Assembly: GCA_002701395.1 (NCBI GenBank)
Contig: NZVC01000028.1
Coordinates: 97,140-161,139 of the forward strand
Source of the DNA: Maritimibacter sp.
GTDB lineage: Bacteria; Pseudomonadota; Alphaproteobacteria; Rhodobacterales; Rhodobacteraceae
DNA: 64,000 nucleotides
Direction of reading: 5' to 3'
How positions within the stretch are numbered: the first letter of the stretch is position 1; every line of letters begins with the position of its first letter. The notes beneath the pieces are model-generated. The model was not told the origin of the DNA. It was given only the letters and a program-made list of their open reading frames with translations, and ran no database searches. Below, one piece after another: positions 18,331-26,728 of the stretch. The translations under genes were made by a program, and so were the position numbers.

Positions 18331-20499
18331 ATGCTTCCACTTGGTCCCGCCCAGATTCCCGCCCTTGTCAAAGAGGCCCGCGCGCTTGAAGCCGCAGGCA
18401 AGCTTGAGCAGGCGCGCGCGAAATACGCCAACGTGCTGACGATCGACGGCCGCATGGCGCCCGCGCTGTTCCAGATGGCGCAGATCGACTTCAAACTGAA
18501 ACGCTATGACAGCGCGACCGGGCTGCTGGACCGCGCCCTGAAACTAAAGCCCGGCGAACAGGCGCTGTGGGGTCTGTACGCCCGCGCGCTGGAACAGTTG
18601 AACGACCGGGCCCGGACCGCCGCGTTCCTGAAACGCGCCAAGGCCGCGCCCCTGCCCCCGAAATTCGTGGTAGCGATGCAGGATGCGCTGACCGGCAACC
18701 GCGCCCGCACCCGCGTCGATCTTGGCAAGGCGCCCCCGGATCAGGTGCAGCGGGCCGTCCGCATGATGGAAGGCGGCGATCCCGCAGGCGCTTTGAAGGT
18801 GATCGCAGCCCTGCGCCGGGCCCATCCCGAGGTGGCGCTTCTGGCGGATATCGAGGCGAACGCGCAAGCCGCGCTTGGCAATACCGCCGGGGCCGATGCC
18901 GCGTTCCGCGATGTTGTCCGGCTGGCGCCCGACTATGCCGAGGGGCTGGCGAACTACGGCGCTTTCCTGCAACGGACGGGCCGCTCGGCAGAGGCCGTGC
19001 CCTTTCTGGAACGCGCGGTGGCGCTGCTGCCGAAACTGACCCGCGCGTGGGTGGCGCTTGGCGCGGCGCGCGTCGGGGCGAACCTGCCCCCCGCGCAGGC
19101 CGAAGAGGCGTTGCGCCGCGCCCTTTCGCTGGATGCCGCACATCCCGGCGCGCTGCTGGAACTGGCACAGCTTCAGCTTCAGGAACATCAGGCGGTGCAA
19201 TCCGCCGAGACCGCGCGCGCCGCGATCCGGGCGGGCGCCGACGCCGACCGCGCCCGCCTGTGCCTTGCCCGCGCGCTGGCCGAGGCCGGTGATGAAGCCG
19301 CTGCGCTGGCCGAGCTCGACTCGCTTTTGGCCGACTCGCCCGGGTTCGGCCCGGCCTTTTCCGCCCGTGCCGGCATTCTGCAAACGCTGGGCCGGTTCGA
19401 AGACGCCCGCGCCGACTTCCGCACCGCGCTAGAGATCATGCCGAAAAACGGCGAAACCTACCGGCTATACCTGCTGGCCGAAAAGATCGCGGCGGACGAC
19501 CCGCTGGTGCCCCAGATGCAGGCGCTGTTCGACGACGACAGCGTCACCGACTTCTCGCGCGCCAACATCGGCTTCGCACTGGCGAAGACGATGGAGGACA
19601 CGAAGCAATACGACCGCGTGTTCACCTACCTGCGCCCCGCGAACGAACTGGTGCGGCAGCTGTACCCCTATGATGTCGTCGAACGGCGAAACCGCGTCGA
19701 CACGATCAAGGCGGCGTTTGCCGGTCGCGACCTGACCGCCCGCACCGTGTCGGGCACCAGCGATTTCGCCCCGATCTTCGTGACCGGCCTGCCCCGGTCG
19801 GGCACCACGCTTGTGGAACAGATCCTTGCCAGCCATTCGCGGGTCACCGGCGGCGGAGAGCTTGGTTATCTCCCGCACGAATTGGAAAAGGTCCTGCATA
19901 ACGCGGACCAGTCGTTCCGTGACATCGACACGGTCCCCGACGACGACATTGCCCGCGCAGGGCGGATCGCGGCCGAGCGGATGCTGGCCCTGCACCCCGG
20001 CGCCGACATCGTCACCGACAAAAGCGTGCAAAGCTATCTGTCGATCGGGCCGATCCGGCTGGCGCTGCCGAACGCCCGGATCGTCGTGGTCCGCCGCGAC
20101 CCGCGCGACAACCTTCTGTCGATCTACCGCAACATGTTCGCGCCCGGCCGGCACCTGTATAGCTACGACCTGAAAGACCTTGCCGCCTATTACCACCTGT
20201 TCGAAGAGATTATCGCCTTCTGGCGTCAGGAAGTGCCCGGCTGGTTCCACGAAATCGCCTACGAGGACCTGATCGCCGACCCCGAGGGCCAGTCTCGCGC
20301 CCTGATCAAGGCCTGCGGTCTGGACTGGGAAGACGCCTGCCTGAACTTTCACGAGAACAAGCGCCGGGTCGACACCCTGTCGGTGCATCAGGTGCGCCAG
20401 CCGATCTACAAAAGTTCGCTGAAGGCGTGGGAACGCTACGGGTCCGAGGTGGACGAACTGCTCGACGCCCTCGGCGGCGACTACGCAAGGAAGGACTGA
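18331..20499 (+). CDS. TPR-sulfotransferase fusion protein
   Basis: 722 residues. The N-terminal half (about 10-400) is a run of tetratricopeptide repeats, for example LEQARAKYANVLTIDGRMAPALFQ and SAEAVPFLERAVALLP. The C-terminal part (about 478-700) is a sulfotransferase fold with the PAPS phosphate loop PRSGTTLVEQ near 488 and the 3'-phosphate segment VVVRRDPRDNLLS. Such proteins move sulfuryl groups from PAPS to an unknown acceptor. No signal or membrane segment is seen, so it is cytosolic. An ATG at 18301 would add ten residues, and neither start has a clear ribosome site. It ends two bases before the YggS gene, so the two form an operon. Confidence 0.9.
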   Translation: MLPLGPAQIPALVKEARALEAAGKLEQARAKYANVLTIDGRMAPALFQMAQIDFKLKRYDSATGLLDRALKLKPGEQALWGLYARALEQLNDRARTAAFLKRAKAAPLPPKFVVAMQDALTGNRARTRVDLGKAPPDQVQRAVRMMEGGDPAGALKVIAALRRAHPEVALLADIEANAQAALGNTAGADAAFRDVVRLAPDYAEGLANYGAFLQRTGRSAEAVPFLERAVALLPKLTRAWVALGAARVGANLPPAQAEEALRRALSLDAAHPGALLELAQLQLQEHQAVQSAETARAAIRAGADADRARLCLARALAEAGDEAAALAELDSLLADSPGFGPAFSARAGILQTLGRFEDARADFRTALEIMPKNGETYRLYLLAEKIAADDPLVPQMQALFDDDSVTDFSRANIGFALAKTMEDTKQYDRVFTYLRPANELVRQLYPYDVVERRNRVDTIKAAFAGRDLTARTVSGTSDFAPIFVTGLPRSGTTLVEQILASHSRVTGGGELGYLPHELEKVLHNADQSFRDIDTVPDDDIARAGRIAAERMLALHPGADIVTDKSVQSYLSIGPIRLALPNARIVVVRRDPRDNLLSIYRNMFAPGRHLYSYDLKDLAAYYHLFEEIIAFWRQEVPGWFHEIAYEDLIADPEGQSRALIKACGLDWEDACLNFHENKRRVDTLSVHQVRQPIYKSSLKAWERYGSEVDELLDALGGDYARKD

Positions 20500-20501
20500 C
20501 C

Positions 20502-21152
20502 ATGGGTCTCGATGACATCACCGCCCGCGTGCGCAAGGCCGAGGACGCCGCCGGACGCGCCCCCGGCTCGGTAGAGCTGATCGCCATTTCCAAGGTGCAG
20601 CCGCTGGACAGGGTGGAAGAGGTGCTGAAAGCCGGCCACCGCGTGTTCGGCGAGAACAAGGTGCAGGAAGCCGCGGGCAAATGGCCCGCGTTCCGTGACC
20701 GTTTCGACGGCGTGACGCTGCACCTTGTGGGCCCGCTGCAGACCAACAAGGCGCGGCAGGCGATGGAACTGTTCGACGTGATCCAGACCGTCGACCGCCC
20801 CAAGCTTGCCCGCACGCTGGCGCGGCTGAAGGACGAACTGGGCCAGTGCCCGGATCTTTACGTGCAGGTGAATACCGGCGAGGAAGACCAGAAGGCCGGC
20901 GTGTCCCCCGAAGAGACCGACGCTTTGGTGGCCGAATGCCGCGAGCTTGGCCTGCCGGTCGTCGGCCTGATGTGCATCCCGCCGGTCGACGAGGAACCGT
21001 CGCTGCATTTCGCGCTGCTGGCGAAGATCGCCGCGCGCAACGGGCTGGACAAGCTGTCGATGGGCATGAGTTCGGACTTCGAAAGCGCCATTGCCCAAGG
21101 CGCGACCTGTGTCCGCGTCGGGTCTGCCATCTTCGGCGACCGCGTCTATTGA
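20502..21152 (+). CDS. YggS-family pyridoxal-phosphate homeostasis protein
   Basis: 216 residues, single-domain TIM-barrel PLP protein of the YggS/PROSC family, which buffers pyridoxal phosphate rather than catalysing. The PLP lysine is about residue 31 in LIAISKVQP. The family segments VFGENKVQEA, HLVGPLQTNKAR, VNTGEEDQKAGV and LSMGMSSDFESAIAQGATCVRVGSAIFG are all present. The ATG follows the previous stop by two bases, with AAGGAAGGA overlapping that stop, so translation is coupled. Confidence 0.95.
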   Translation: MGLDDITARVRKAEDAAGRAPGSVELIAISKVQPLDRVEEVLKAGHRVFGENKVQEAAGKWPAFRDRFDGVTLHLVGPLQTNKARQAMELFDVIQTVDRPKLARTLARLKDELGQCPDLYVQVNTGEEDQKAGVSPEETDALVAECRELGLPVVGLMCIPPVDEEPSLHFALLAKIAARNGLDKLSMGMSSDFESAIAQGATCVRVGSAIFGDRVY

Positions 21153-21199
21153 CCGCCGCTGCGCGGCGGGCCTCCGGCGGGGATATTTTCAGTCAGAAG
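21153..21199. repeat. Dispersed gene-end repeat, copy 3
   Basis: A GC hairpin (CCGCCGCTGCGCGGCGG), GGCGGGGATATTTTC and AGTCAGAAGAAGC. It fills the gap between the convergent yggS-type and YkuD genes and contains the stop codon of the YkuD gene (21189-21191). Confidence 0.65.
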
Positions 21200-21689
21200 A
21201 AGCAAGCGCGCGCGGCACGATCAGCTCCGCGCCGGGCCGCAGCATGGCCGCCAGCGCCCGCAGATGATCGCGGCGCAGCGCGACACAGCCCGCCGTCGGC
21301 CAGCGCGGCGCGCGCCACTGATGCATGAAGATCGCGGAACCGCGTCCGGGCACGGCGTCGGGCCAGTTCCAGTCGGTGATCAGCACAAGATCGTATAACG
21401 GATCGCCGCGGTGCAGGCGCTCGTGGCTGGGACCATAGGGCGCGCGCACAAGGTGGTTGTAGTTCGAATCGCCACCGTCGTCGGACCACCGGTCGCGCGG
21501 GCCGATCGGGATGGCCCAACCGTTCGGCCGCGCGATCCGGTCGGCGCGGTACAGGCAGCCGACGATCCGGTGCACCCCTACGGGCGTCGCGCCGTCCCCC
21601 TCGCGCTTGTCCGCCCGGATGCCGCCGCGCCCGATGGCGCAGGGAAACAGCCGCGCGCCGACGCGCAGGCCTTTCGGCGTCAGCACCAT
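21189..21689 (-). CDS. YkuD-domain L,D-transpeptidase-like protein (cytosolic form)
   Basis: 166 residues. It carries the YkuD catalytic pattern SAIFMHQW...PTAGCVALRR with His and Cys spaced as in the family, and the substrate-groove segment GDGATPVGVHRIVG. Unlike the protein at 3334 it has no signal peptide, which is usual for the short YkuD proteins of proteobacteria whose role is unclear. The ATG at 21689 follows the edge of repeat copy 4. The longer upstream frame runs through the repeat and is not believable as protein. Confidence 0.85.
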   Translation of the reverse strand: MVLTPKGLRVGARLFPCAIGRGGIRADKREGDGATPVGVHRIVGCLYRADRIARPNGWAIPIGPRDRWSDDGGDSNYNHLVRAPYGPSHERLHRGDPLYDLVLITDWNWPDAVPGRGSAIFMHQWRAPRWPTAGCVALRRDHLRALAAMLRPGAELIVPRALASSD

Positions 21690-21750
21690 CCCCTGCTTCT
21701 TCTGTCCGGAAATATCCCGGGGGTTCGGGGGCAGAGCCCCCGACGGGTCG
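21690..21750. repeat. Dispersed gene-end repeat, copy 4
   Basis: Contains CTGCTTCTTCTGTCCGG, AAATATCCCGGGGG and the hairpin GGGGGC-AGA-GCCCCC. It lies between the ribA stop and the start of the YkuD gene, so it also forms the leader of that gene on the minus strand. Confidence 0.75.
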
Positions 21751-21772
21751 ACGCCGAAGGCGGCGAACCCTT

Positions 21773-22861
21773 TCACAGGATATGCCCCGACTTCTTCGCC
21801 TTGGTGTCGAGATACTTCGCGTTCAGCGGATTCAGCCCGACCTGCAGCGGCACGCGTTCGGTCACCTCGACGCCGTGGCCCTGCATCATGGTGACCTTGC
21901 GCGGATTGTTGGTCAGCAGGCGCACGCTGGCGAAGCCCATCCGCTTCAGGATGTCGGCACCGATGCGGAAATCGCGCTCGTCATCCTCGAACCCCAGCCG
22001 GTGGTTCGCCTCGACCGTGTCGAAACCCTGATCCTGCAGCGAATAGGCGCGCATCTTGTTCGCCAGCCCGATGCCCCGTCCCTCTTGGTTCAGGTACAGC
22101 AGAACGCCCGCGCCGTCTTCGCCCATCCGGGCCAGCGCGGCGCGCAGTTGCGGGCCGCAGTCGCATTTCAGCGACCCCAGCACATCGCCGGTGAAACAGG
22201 CCGAATGCAGCCGCGCCAGCACCGGGCGGTCGCGCGGGGGGCGGCCGATCTCGACGGCATAGTGCTCTTCCGCGCCGTTGTCGGGGCGGAAGACGTGGAC
22301 GCGGCCCGCTTCGGACACGGCCATCGGCACCCGGCCCGAGATCACGTCGCGCATCGGGCTGGCGGCCTCCATCTCGGGTCCGGCGGCGGTGGCGTCGATC
22401 ATGGTCAGCCCATGCGCGGCGGCCAGCGCGGGACCGTCCGGAACCGGCACCAGCACGGCGGCGGGCAGCAGCCGGGCGGATTTCGCCAGCGCGATCGCCG
22501 CGCGTGACAGGTCGGCACCGCCCCCGCGCAACGAGACATGCGGACCCTTCATCGGCATCGCCAGATCGTTGGCCGGGTCCGCCATGCCGCGGATCCAGCC
22601 CATGTCCACCGCGTCCGGCACCGCTACCCGGGCAAGATCGCCATCATAGGCCCGCGCCTTCAGCGTCTCGGCCCGCCGGGCGGTGATCGCCACATGCGGG
22701 CTGCCCAGCGCGCGCAGGTCCGCCAGCCGCGTTGCGTCCAGCGTCTCGGCCGCGCCGGCAAGGGCGGCGCCGCAACAGTCGTGGATCACCACGGGCAGCC
22801 CCATGCGCAGGTCGGCGCGGGCGCGCGACAGCTGTTCTGCGATGGTGGGATCCAGAGCCAT
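21773..22861 (-). CDS. ribA: GTP cyclohydrolase II with degenerate N-terminal DHBP-synthase-like domain
   Basis: 362 residues. GTP cyclohydrolase II opens GTP in the first step of riboflavin synthesis. The C-terminal domain (about 195-362) holds the zinc cysteines in [20 protein letters not shown], the substrate loop [17 protein letters not shown] and LLTNNPRKV. The N-terminal ~180 residues look like the related fold of RibB, but I cannot find its acidic metal-binding signature, so it is probably not an active DHBP synthase. Such two-part RibA proteins are common in alphaproteobacteria. No FMN riboswitch is visible upstream. Confidence 0.9.
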   Translation of the reverse strand: MALDPTIAEQLSRARADLRMGLPVVIHDCCGAALAGAAETLDATRLADLRALGSPHVAITARRAETLKARAYDGDLARVAVPDAVDMGWIRGMADPANDLAMPMKGPHVSLRGGGADLSRAAIALAKSARLLPAAVLVPVPDGPALAAAHGLTMIDATAAGPEMEAASPMRDVISGRVPMAVSEAGRVHVFRPDNGAEEHYAVEIGRPPRDRPVLARLHSACFTGDVLGSLKCDCGPQLRAALARMGEDGAGVLLYLNQEGRGIGLANKMRAYSLQDQGFDTVEANHRLGFEDDERDFRIGADILKRMGFASVRLLTNNPRKVTMMQGHGVEVTERVPLQVGLNPLNAKYLDTKAKKSGHIL

Positions 22862-22971
22862 GAGGAATATCCGGTTGCGACGGGGCCCGTTCGTTACGGG
22901 TAGCCTGAAATATGAAACATTTCCGCCTGTGTCGACACGACCGCGTGAAATCGGTGCAGCAAATCTTGCAG

Positions 22972-22997
22972 GGAACCGGTTTCGCCCTCACTTCGTT
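22972..22997 (+). promoter_or_regulatory. EcfG-type promoter upstream of the CenR-like regulator
   Basis: GGAAC (22972-22976), 17-base spacer, CGTT (22994-22997), a perfect match to the general-stress sigma EcfG consensus. The expected start of transcription is about 20 bases before the ATG at 23025, leaving room for the AAGGAG ribosome site. Confidence 0.6.
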
Positions 22998-23024
22998 GGA
23001 CAGGATGCAAGGAGTTCGCCGTCT

Positions 23025-23714
23025 ATGTCCACGAATTTGAAGAAAATCCTGCTTGTCGATGACGACGACGATCTGCGCGAGGCGCTGAGCGAGCAGTTGG
23101 TCATGACCGAGGATTTCGACGTGTTCGAGGCTGGCAATGGCCACGACGCGCTCGAGAAAGCCAAGGAAGGCCTGTACGATCTGGTGATCCTGGACGTCGG
23201 CCTGCCCGACACCGACGGTCGCGAGCTGTGCCGCGTGATGCGCAAACAGGGTGTGAAGTGCCCCGTGCTGATGCTGACCGGCCACGACAGCGACAGCGAC
23301 ACCATCCTCGGGCTTGATGCCGGTGCGAACGATTATGTCACCAAGCCGTTCAAGTTCCCCGTCCTGCTGGCCCGCATCCGCGCCCAGCTGCGGCAGCACG
23401 AACAGTCGGAAGACGCTGTCTTCCAGCTTGGGCCTTACACGTTCAAGCCCGCGATGAAGATGCTGATCACGGAAGACGACCGGAAGATCCGGCTGACCGA
23501 GAAAGAGACCAACATCCTCAAGTTCCTGTACCGCTCGACCGAGGGTGTCGTGGCCCGCGACGTGTTGCTGCACGAGGTCTGGGGCTATAACGCGGGGGTC
23601 ACGACCCACACGCTTGAGACACATATTTACCGGCTTCGGCAGAAAATCGAACCGGATCCGTCCAATGCCCGCCTTCTTGTGACCGAATCCGGTGGGTACA
23701 GGTTGGTGGCATAG
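23025..23714 (+). CDS. cenR: OmpR-family response regulator, CenR-like
   Basis: 229 residues. Receiver domain at 1-120 with the acidic cluster DDDDD near 12-16, phosphoacceptor Asp in LVILDVGLPD near 58 and Lys in YVTKPF near 107. A winged-helix DNA-binding domain follows (140-229, GYNAGVTTHTLETHIYRLRQKIE). The sequence around ILGLDAGANDYVTKPF and RAQLRQHEQSEDAVF resembles CenR, the essential envelope regulator of Caulobacter and Rhodobacter. That assignment rests on memory, so the symbol is tentative while the family is certain. The start is fixed by AAGGAG nine bases ahead. No kinase is adjacent, as expected for CenR. Confidence 0.93.
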   Translation: MSTNLKKILLVDDDDDLREALSEQLVMTEDFDVFEAGNGHDALEKAKEGLYDLVILDVGLPDTDGRELCRVMRKQGVKCPVLMLTGHDSDSDTILGLDAGANDYVTKPFKFPVLLARIRAQLRQHEQSEDAVFQLGPYTFKPAMKMLITEDDRKIRLTEKETNILKFLYRSTEGVVARDVLLHEVWGYNAGVTTHTLETHIYRLRQKIEPDPSNARLLVTESGGYRLVA

Positions 23715-23727
23715 TATACCCCTGCGT

Positions 23728-23863
23728 AAGGTATTCCGGACTATCGCGATGGTTGTCATCGCATAGTCTGACCACCATATGCGAAGAGTTCCCGTTGCAT
23801 GTCCGGGTAATGGCATGCACCTCCCTGTTGGACTGGCCCGGGCATCACGCCCGGGCTTTTTTT
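23728..23863 (+). ncRNA. Candidate 3'-UTR-derived or independent small RNA
   Basis: After the regulator stop there are about 120 structured bases before a strong terminator. GACTATCGCGATG and CATCGCATAGTC pair with one bulge around GTTGT (23730-23766). A second TGCATG-containing element follows, and then the terminator with seven T. No reading frame of interest crosses it. The length and layout fit a small RNA released from the 3' UTR. Confidence 0.35.
23836..23863 (+). terminator. Rho-independent terminator downstream of the CenR-like gene
   Basis: GCCCGGGC, five-base loop, GCCCGGGC, then seven T residues. Confidence 0.9.
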
Positions 23864-23900
23864 GTCCGCGGCCTTACCTTCGGCGTCCGGTGCCCCGGGA

Positions 23901-24422
23901 TCACTCCTCTTCCGGCGCCAGCGCGGGCACCCCGCACAGGGTCGATACCTTGTCCAGCGCCGCGTGGCTTCCGGACAGGCTGATCTCTTGGATCATCGCG
24001 GTCAGCCCGGTGCCGAAGACCAGACGCGCGCGGCTTCCCGACATCAGCGCGGCGATCATGGCCTCGTCGCGGGACGGGTCGAACGGGGTCGTGAAATCGG
24101 CGGTGTCCTCTGCCTGTTCGTCCTGCGGCAGGCGCGACAGGTACAGGTGCGACAGCATCTGGCCATCGACCTGAACCGACAGCGGCACATCGTCCGCGTC
24201 CGGCACGTCGCCGCCCAGCGCCACGCGGATCGACGGTGTTCCCCGTTCCGGCGGGCAGGCGATGGCAAAGCAGAAGAACGCGCCAGTCTCGGCGTCGTCA
24301 TAGGGACAGACCGCGGCGCCCCGGCCAAGATCATGGCTGAAGGTTTCCCAGTCGGCGGCAAGCGCCGGACCTTGTGGAAAAAGCGCCAAGGCAATGAAAA
24401 GGCATGAAGCGGGGCGCAGCAT
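23901..24422 (-). CDS. Secreted protein of unknown function
   Basis: 173 residues with a signal peptide (about 1-23, ending ALAAD). The mature part has four cysteines, including CPYDD, FCFAIACPPE and TLCGVP, which could form disulfides in the periplasm. I do not recognise a family. It is convergent with the regulator gene and divergent from the transglycosylase gene, and the 177-base gap to the latter probably holds both promoters. Confidence 0.75.
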   Translation of the reverse strand: MLRPASCLFIALALFPQGPALAADWETFSHDLGRGAAVCPYDDAETGAFFCFAIACPPERGTPSIRVALGGDVPDADDVPLSVQVDGQMLSHLYLSRLPQDEQAEDTADFTTPFDPSRDEAMIAALMSGSRARLVFGTGLTAMIQEISLSGSHAALDKVSTLCGVPALAPEEE

Positions 24423-24599
24423 TCGTGACAGTCACCGAGTCGTCCGTTGCGGGCCGTCCCATCTTGGCGCGGTGGGACCGCCGGTCAAGCGGACAGGCGC
24501 CTGCCCGCCGAAACGTGAATGAGCGACCCCGGCCGGGGGCTTTTGACGTGCCGCCGCGCACGCTAGGCTGACCTCGACGAAACCGGACGGGGACTGCCG

Positions 24600-25049
24600 A
24601 TGCTGCGCATGTTGATCCTTGGGCTTTGCCTTGCCCTTGTCGCCGGATGCGGCGGACGCGAACGGCGCGCGGCTGACGTGCCGTTGTACCAAGGCGAATC
24701 CCCAGAGCTTCGCGCGCTGATCAACACCTATGCCGACCGCTACGAAGTCCCGCGAGAGCTGGTGCACCGGGTCGTCCAGCGTGAAAGCCGGTACACGCCC
24801 GGCGCCCGCAACGGGCCGTACATGGGCCTGATGCAGATCCACCCGACCACCGCGCGCACGATGGGCCATCGCGGCCCGCCAGAATCGCTTTTGGATGCGG
24901 AAACCAACCTGCGCTATGCGGTGAAGTACCTGCGCGGCGCGTGGCTTGTGTCTGGCGGTAACATGGACGAAGCCATCGGCTGGTACGCGCGCGGCTATTA
25001 CTACGAGGCCAAACGCCTTGGCCTGCTGGAAGAGACCGGACTGCGCTAG
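24600..25049 (+). CDS. Lipoprotein lytic transglycosylase (SLT domain)
   Basis: 149 residues. The signal peptide ends in a lipobox LVAGC (Cys about residue 17), so it is membrane anchored. The SLT fold shows the catalytic Glu in VVQRESRYTPGARN (Glu near residue 62), then YMGLMQIHPTTARTMG and NLRYAVKYLRG. It cleaves peptidoglycan between MurNAc and GlcNAc with formation of the anhydro product. It is short but complete for this family. No partner gene is adjacent. Confidence 0.92.
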   Translation: MLRMLILGLCLALVAGCGGRERRAADVPLYQGESPELRALINTYADRYEVPRELVHRVVQRESRYTPGARNGPYMGLMQIHPTTARTMGHRGPPESLLDAETNLRYAVKYLRGAWLVSGGNMDEAIGWYARGYYYEAKRLGLLEETGLR

Positions 25050-25142
25050 GCGATCAACCGCAGGTCGAACGCGCCGGTCTTCGCCCTTGAGCCTCTGCCG
25101 CGCCGCGCCTAGGGTCCGCCGCACCGCGAACCGGAGACCTCC

Positions 25143-25931
25143 ATGCCCTTCACCCTTGCCACCTGGAACATCAACTCTGTCCGCCTGCGCGAACCGCTGG
25201 TTCTGAAGCTGCTGGAAGAGGAACAGCCCGACGTGCTGTGCCTGCAGGAATGCAAAAGTCCGGTCGACAAGATCCCGGTCGAAAACTTCCGTGCGCTTGG
25301 CTACGAGCATCTCATCGCGCGGGGGCAAAAGGGCTATAATGGCGTCGCCGTGCTGTCGAAGATCCCGATCACCGACGTGGGCGACATGGATTTTGCCGGG
25401 CTGGGCCACGCCCGCCATGTCGCGGTGAAGCTGGAGAACGGCGTGACGGTGCAGAACTTCTATGTCCCGGCGGGCGGCGACGTGCCGGACCGCGAGGTGA
25501 ACGAGAAGTTCGGGCAGAAGCTCGACTATCTCACCGAGATGCGCGACTGGTTTCACGCCGAACGCCCCGAGAAGGCGATCCTTGTCGGCGACCTGAACAT
25601 CGCCCCGCGCGAAGACGACGTCTGGAACCACAAGCAGCTTCTGAAGATCGTCAGCCACACCCCGACAGAGGTCGACCATCTTGCGCAGGCGCAGGACGCC
25701 GGGGGCTGGGTCGACATCACCCGGCAGGACATCCCCGAGGGGCTGCTGTATTCGTGGTGGTCTTACCGCGCCCGCGACTGGTCCGGTGCCGACAAAGGGC
25801 GGCGTCTGGATCATGTCTGGGCCACGCCCGACATCTCGAACGCGGCGCATTCCAGCCGCGTCCTTCGCGACGCGCGCGGCTGGGAAAAGCCGTCGGACCA
25901 CGCCCCGGTTTTCGCAACGTTCGACCTGTAG
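25143..25931 (+). CDS. xthA: Exodeoxyribonuclease III / AP endonuclease
   Basis: 262 residues. Base-excision repair enzyme that cuts at abasic sites and trims 3' ends. The endonuclease/exonuclease/phosphatase motifs are complete: TWNINSVRLR near residue 8, LQECKSP with the metal Glu near 36, LVGDLNIAPREDDVW near 150, and GRRLDHVWAT and SDHAPVFATF at the end. It lies 90 bases after the transglycosylase gene without an evident promoter of its own. Confidence 0.95.
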   Translation: MPFTLATWNINSVRLREPLVLKLLEEEQPDVLCLQECKSPVDKIPVENFRALGYEHLIARGQKGYNGVAVLSKIPITDVGDMDFAGLGHARHVAVKLENGVTVQNFYVPAGGDVPDREVNEKFGQKLDYLTEMRDWFHAERPEKAILVGDLNIAPREDDVWNHKQLLKIVSHTPTEVDHLAQAQDAGGWVDITRQDIPEGLLYSWWSYRARDWSGADKGRRLDHVWATPDISNAAHSSRVLRDARGWEKPSDHAPVFATFDL

Positions 25932-25987
25932 GGCTTGCCAGACCCCGTTCCGCGCGCAACGCTGCGTCAAGGAACGGGGGACGGCCA

Positions 25988-26641
25988 ATGCCACAACGAC
26001 CTGCTGGGGCGGTGACGCCGGACGAGATCCTAGGCTTCTGGTTTCCCGACGACCTGCCCGACTGCGTCCCCGAACGTCATGGGGACTTCTGGAACAGCCG
26101 GATGCAGGGCGGCATGGATGCGGCGATCATCGACACCTACGCCGACGTGACCCTTGCCGCCGCACGCGGCGCCTTTGACGGCTGGGCCGAAACTCCGCGC
26201 GGACGCCTTGCGCTGCTGTTGACGCTGGACCAATTCCCCCGCTCGGTCTGGCGCGACACGCCCGCCGCCTTCGCGCAGGACATCAAGTCTTGCCGCCTGT
26301 GTCTGGACGGGATCGACAACGGTCATCTCAAGGCGCTGACCACACCGTGGGAACGGCTGTTCCACCTGATCGCCATCGGCCATTGCGAAGGCCCCGATCA
26401 CCTGCAGCGGATGGACCTGATCGTCCAGCTGGCCGACAGCATGGTGGTGCCGCTGTCACCGGATTTTGGCATCCTTTACGACGACGCCGGGAAGCAACCG
26501 CGCCGCGTGCGCGAGGTGATCGCCCGGTTCGGTCGCCACCCGCACCGGAACGCCGTCCTCGGCCGTCCCAGCACCCCCGCCGAAGAGGCCTATATCGCCG
26601 AAGGCGACTTTCCACACGAGCGAAAGGCGGAAAAGGCCTGA
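25988..26641 (+). CDS. DUF924 family protein
   Basis: 217 residues. The family signature is clear: DEILGFWFPD near the start, ALLLTLDQFPRSVWRDTPAAFAQD in the middle, and ARFGRHPHRNAVLGR near the end. The fold is TPR-like and all-helical, and its function is unknown. The ATG at 25988 gives a normal family N-terminus. The frame extending upstream overlaps xthA and is not used. Confidence 0.92.
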   Translation: MPQRPAGAVTPDEILGFWFPDDLPDCVPERHGDFWNSRMQGGMDAAIIDTYADVTLAAARGAFDGWAETPRGRLALLLTLDQFPRSVWRDTPAAFAQDIKSCRLCLDGIDNGHLKALTTPWERLFHLIAIGHCEGPDHLQRMDLIVQLADSMVVPLSPDFGILYDDAGKQPRRVREVIARFGRHPHRNAVLGRPSTPAEEAYIAEGDFPHERKAEKA

Positions 26642-26728
26642 CGCCGCACGCGGCGGCAACGGCGCCGCGCCCCTTGCAAGACTGCCGGGCATGCTCCATC
26701 TAACGCTGCGACACGATATATTTATTGG

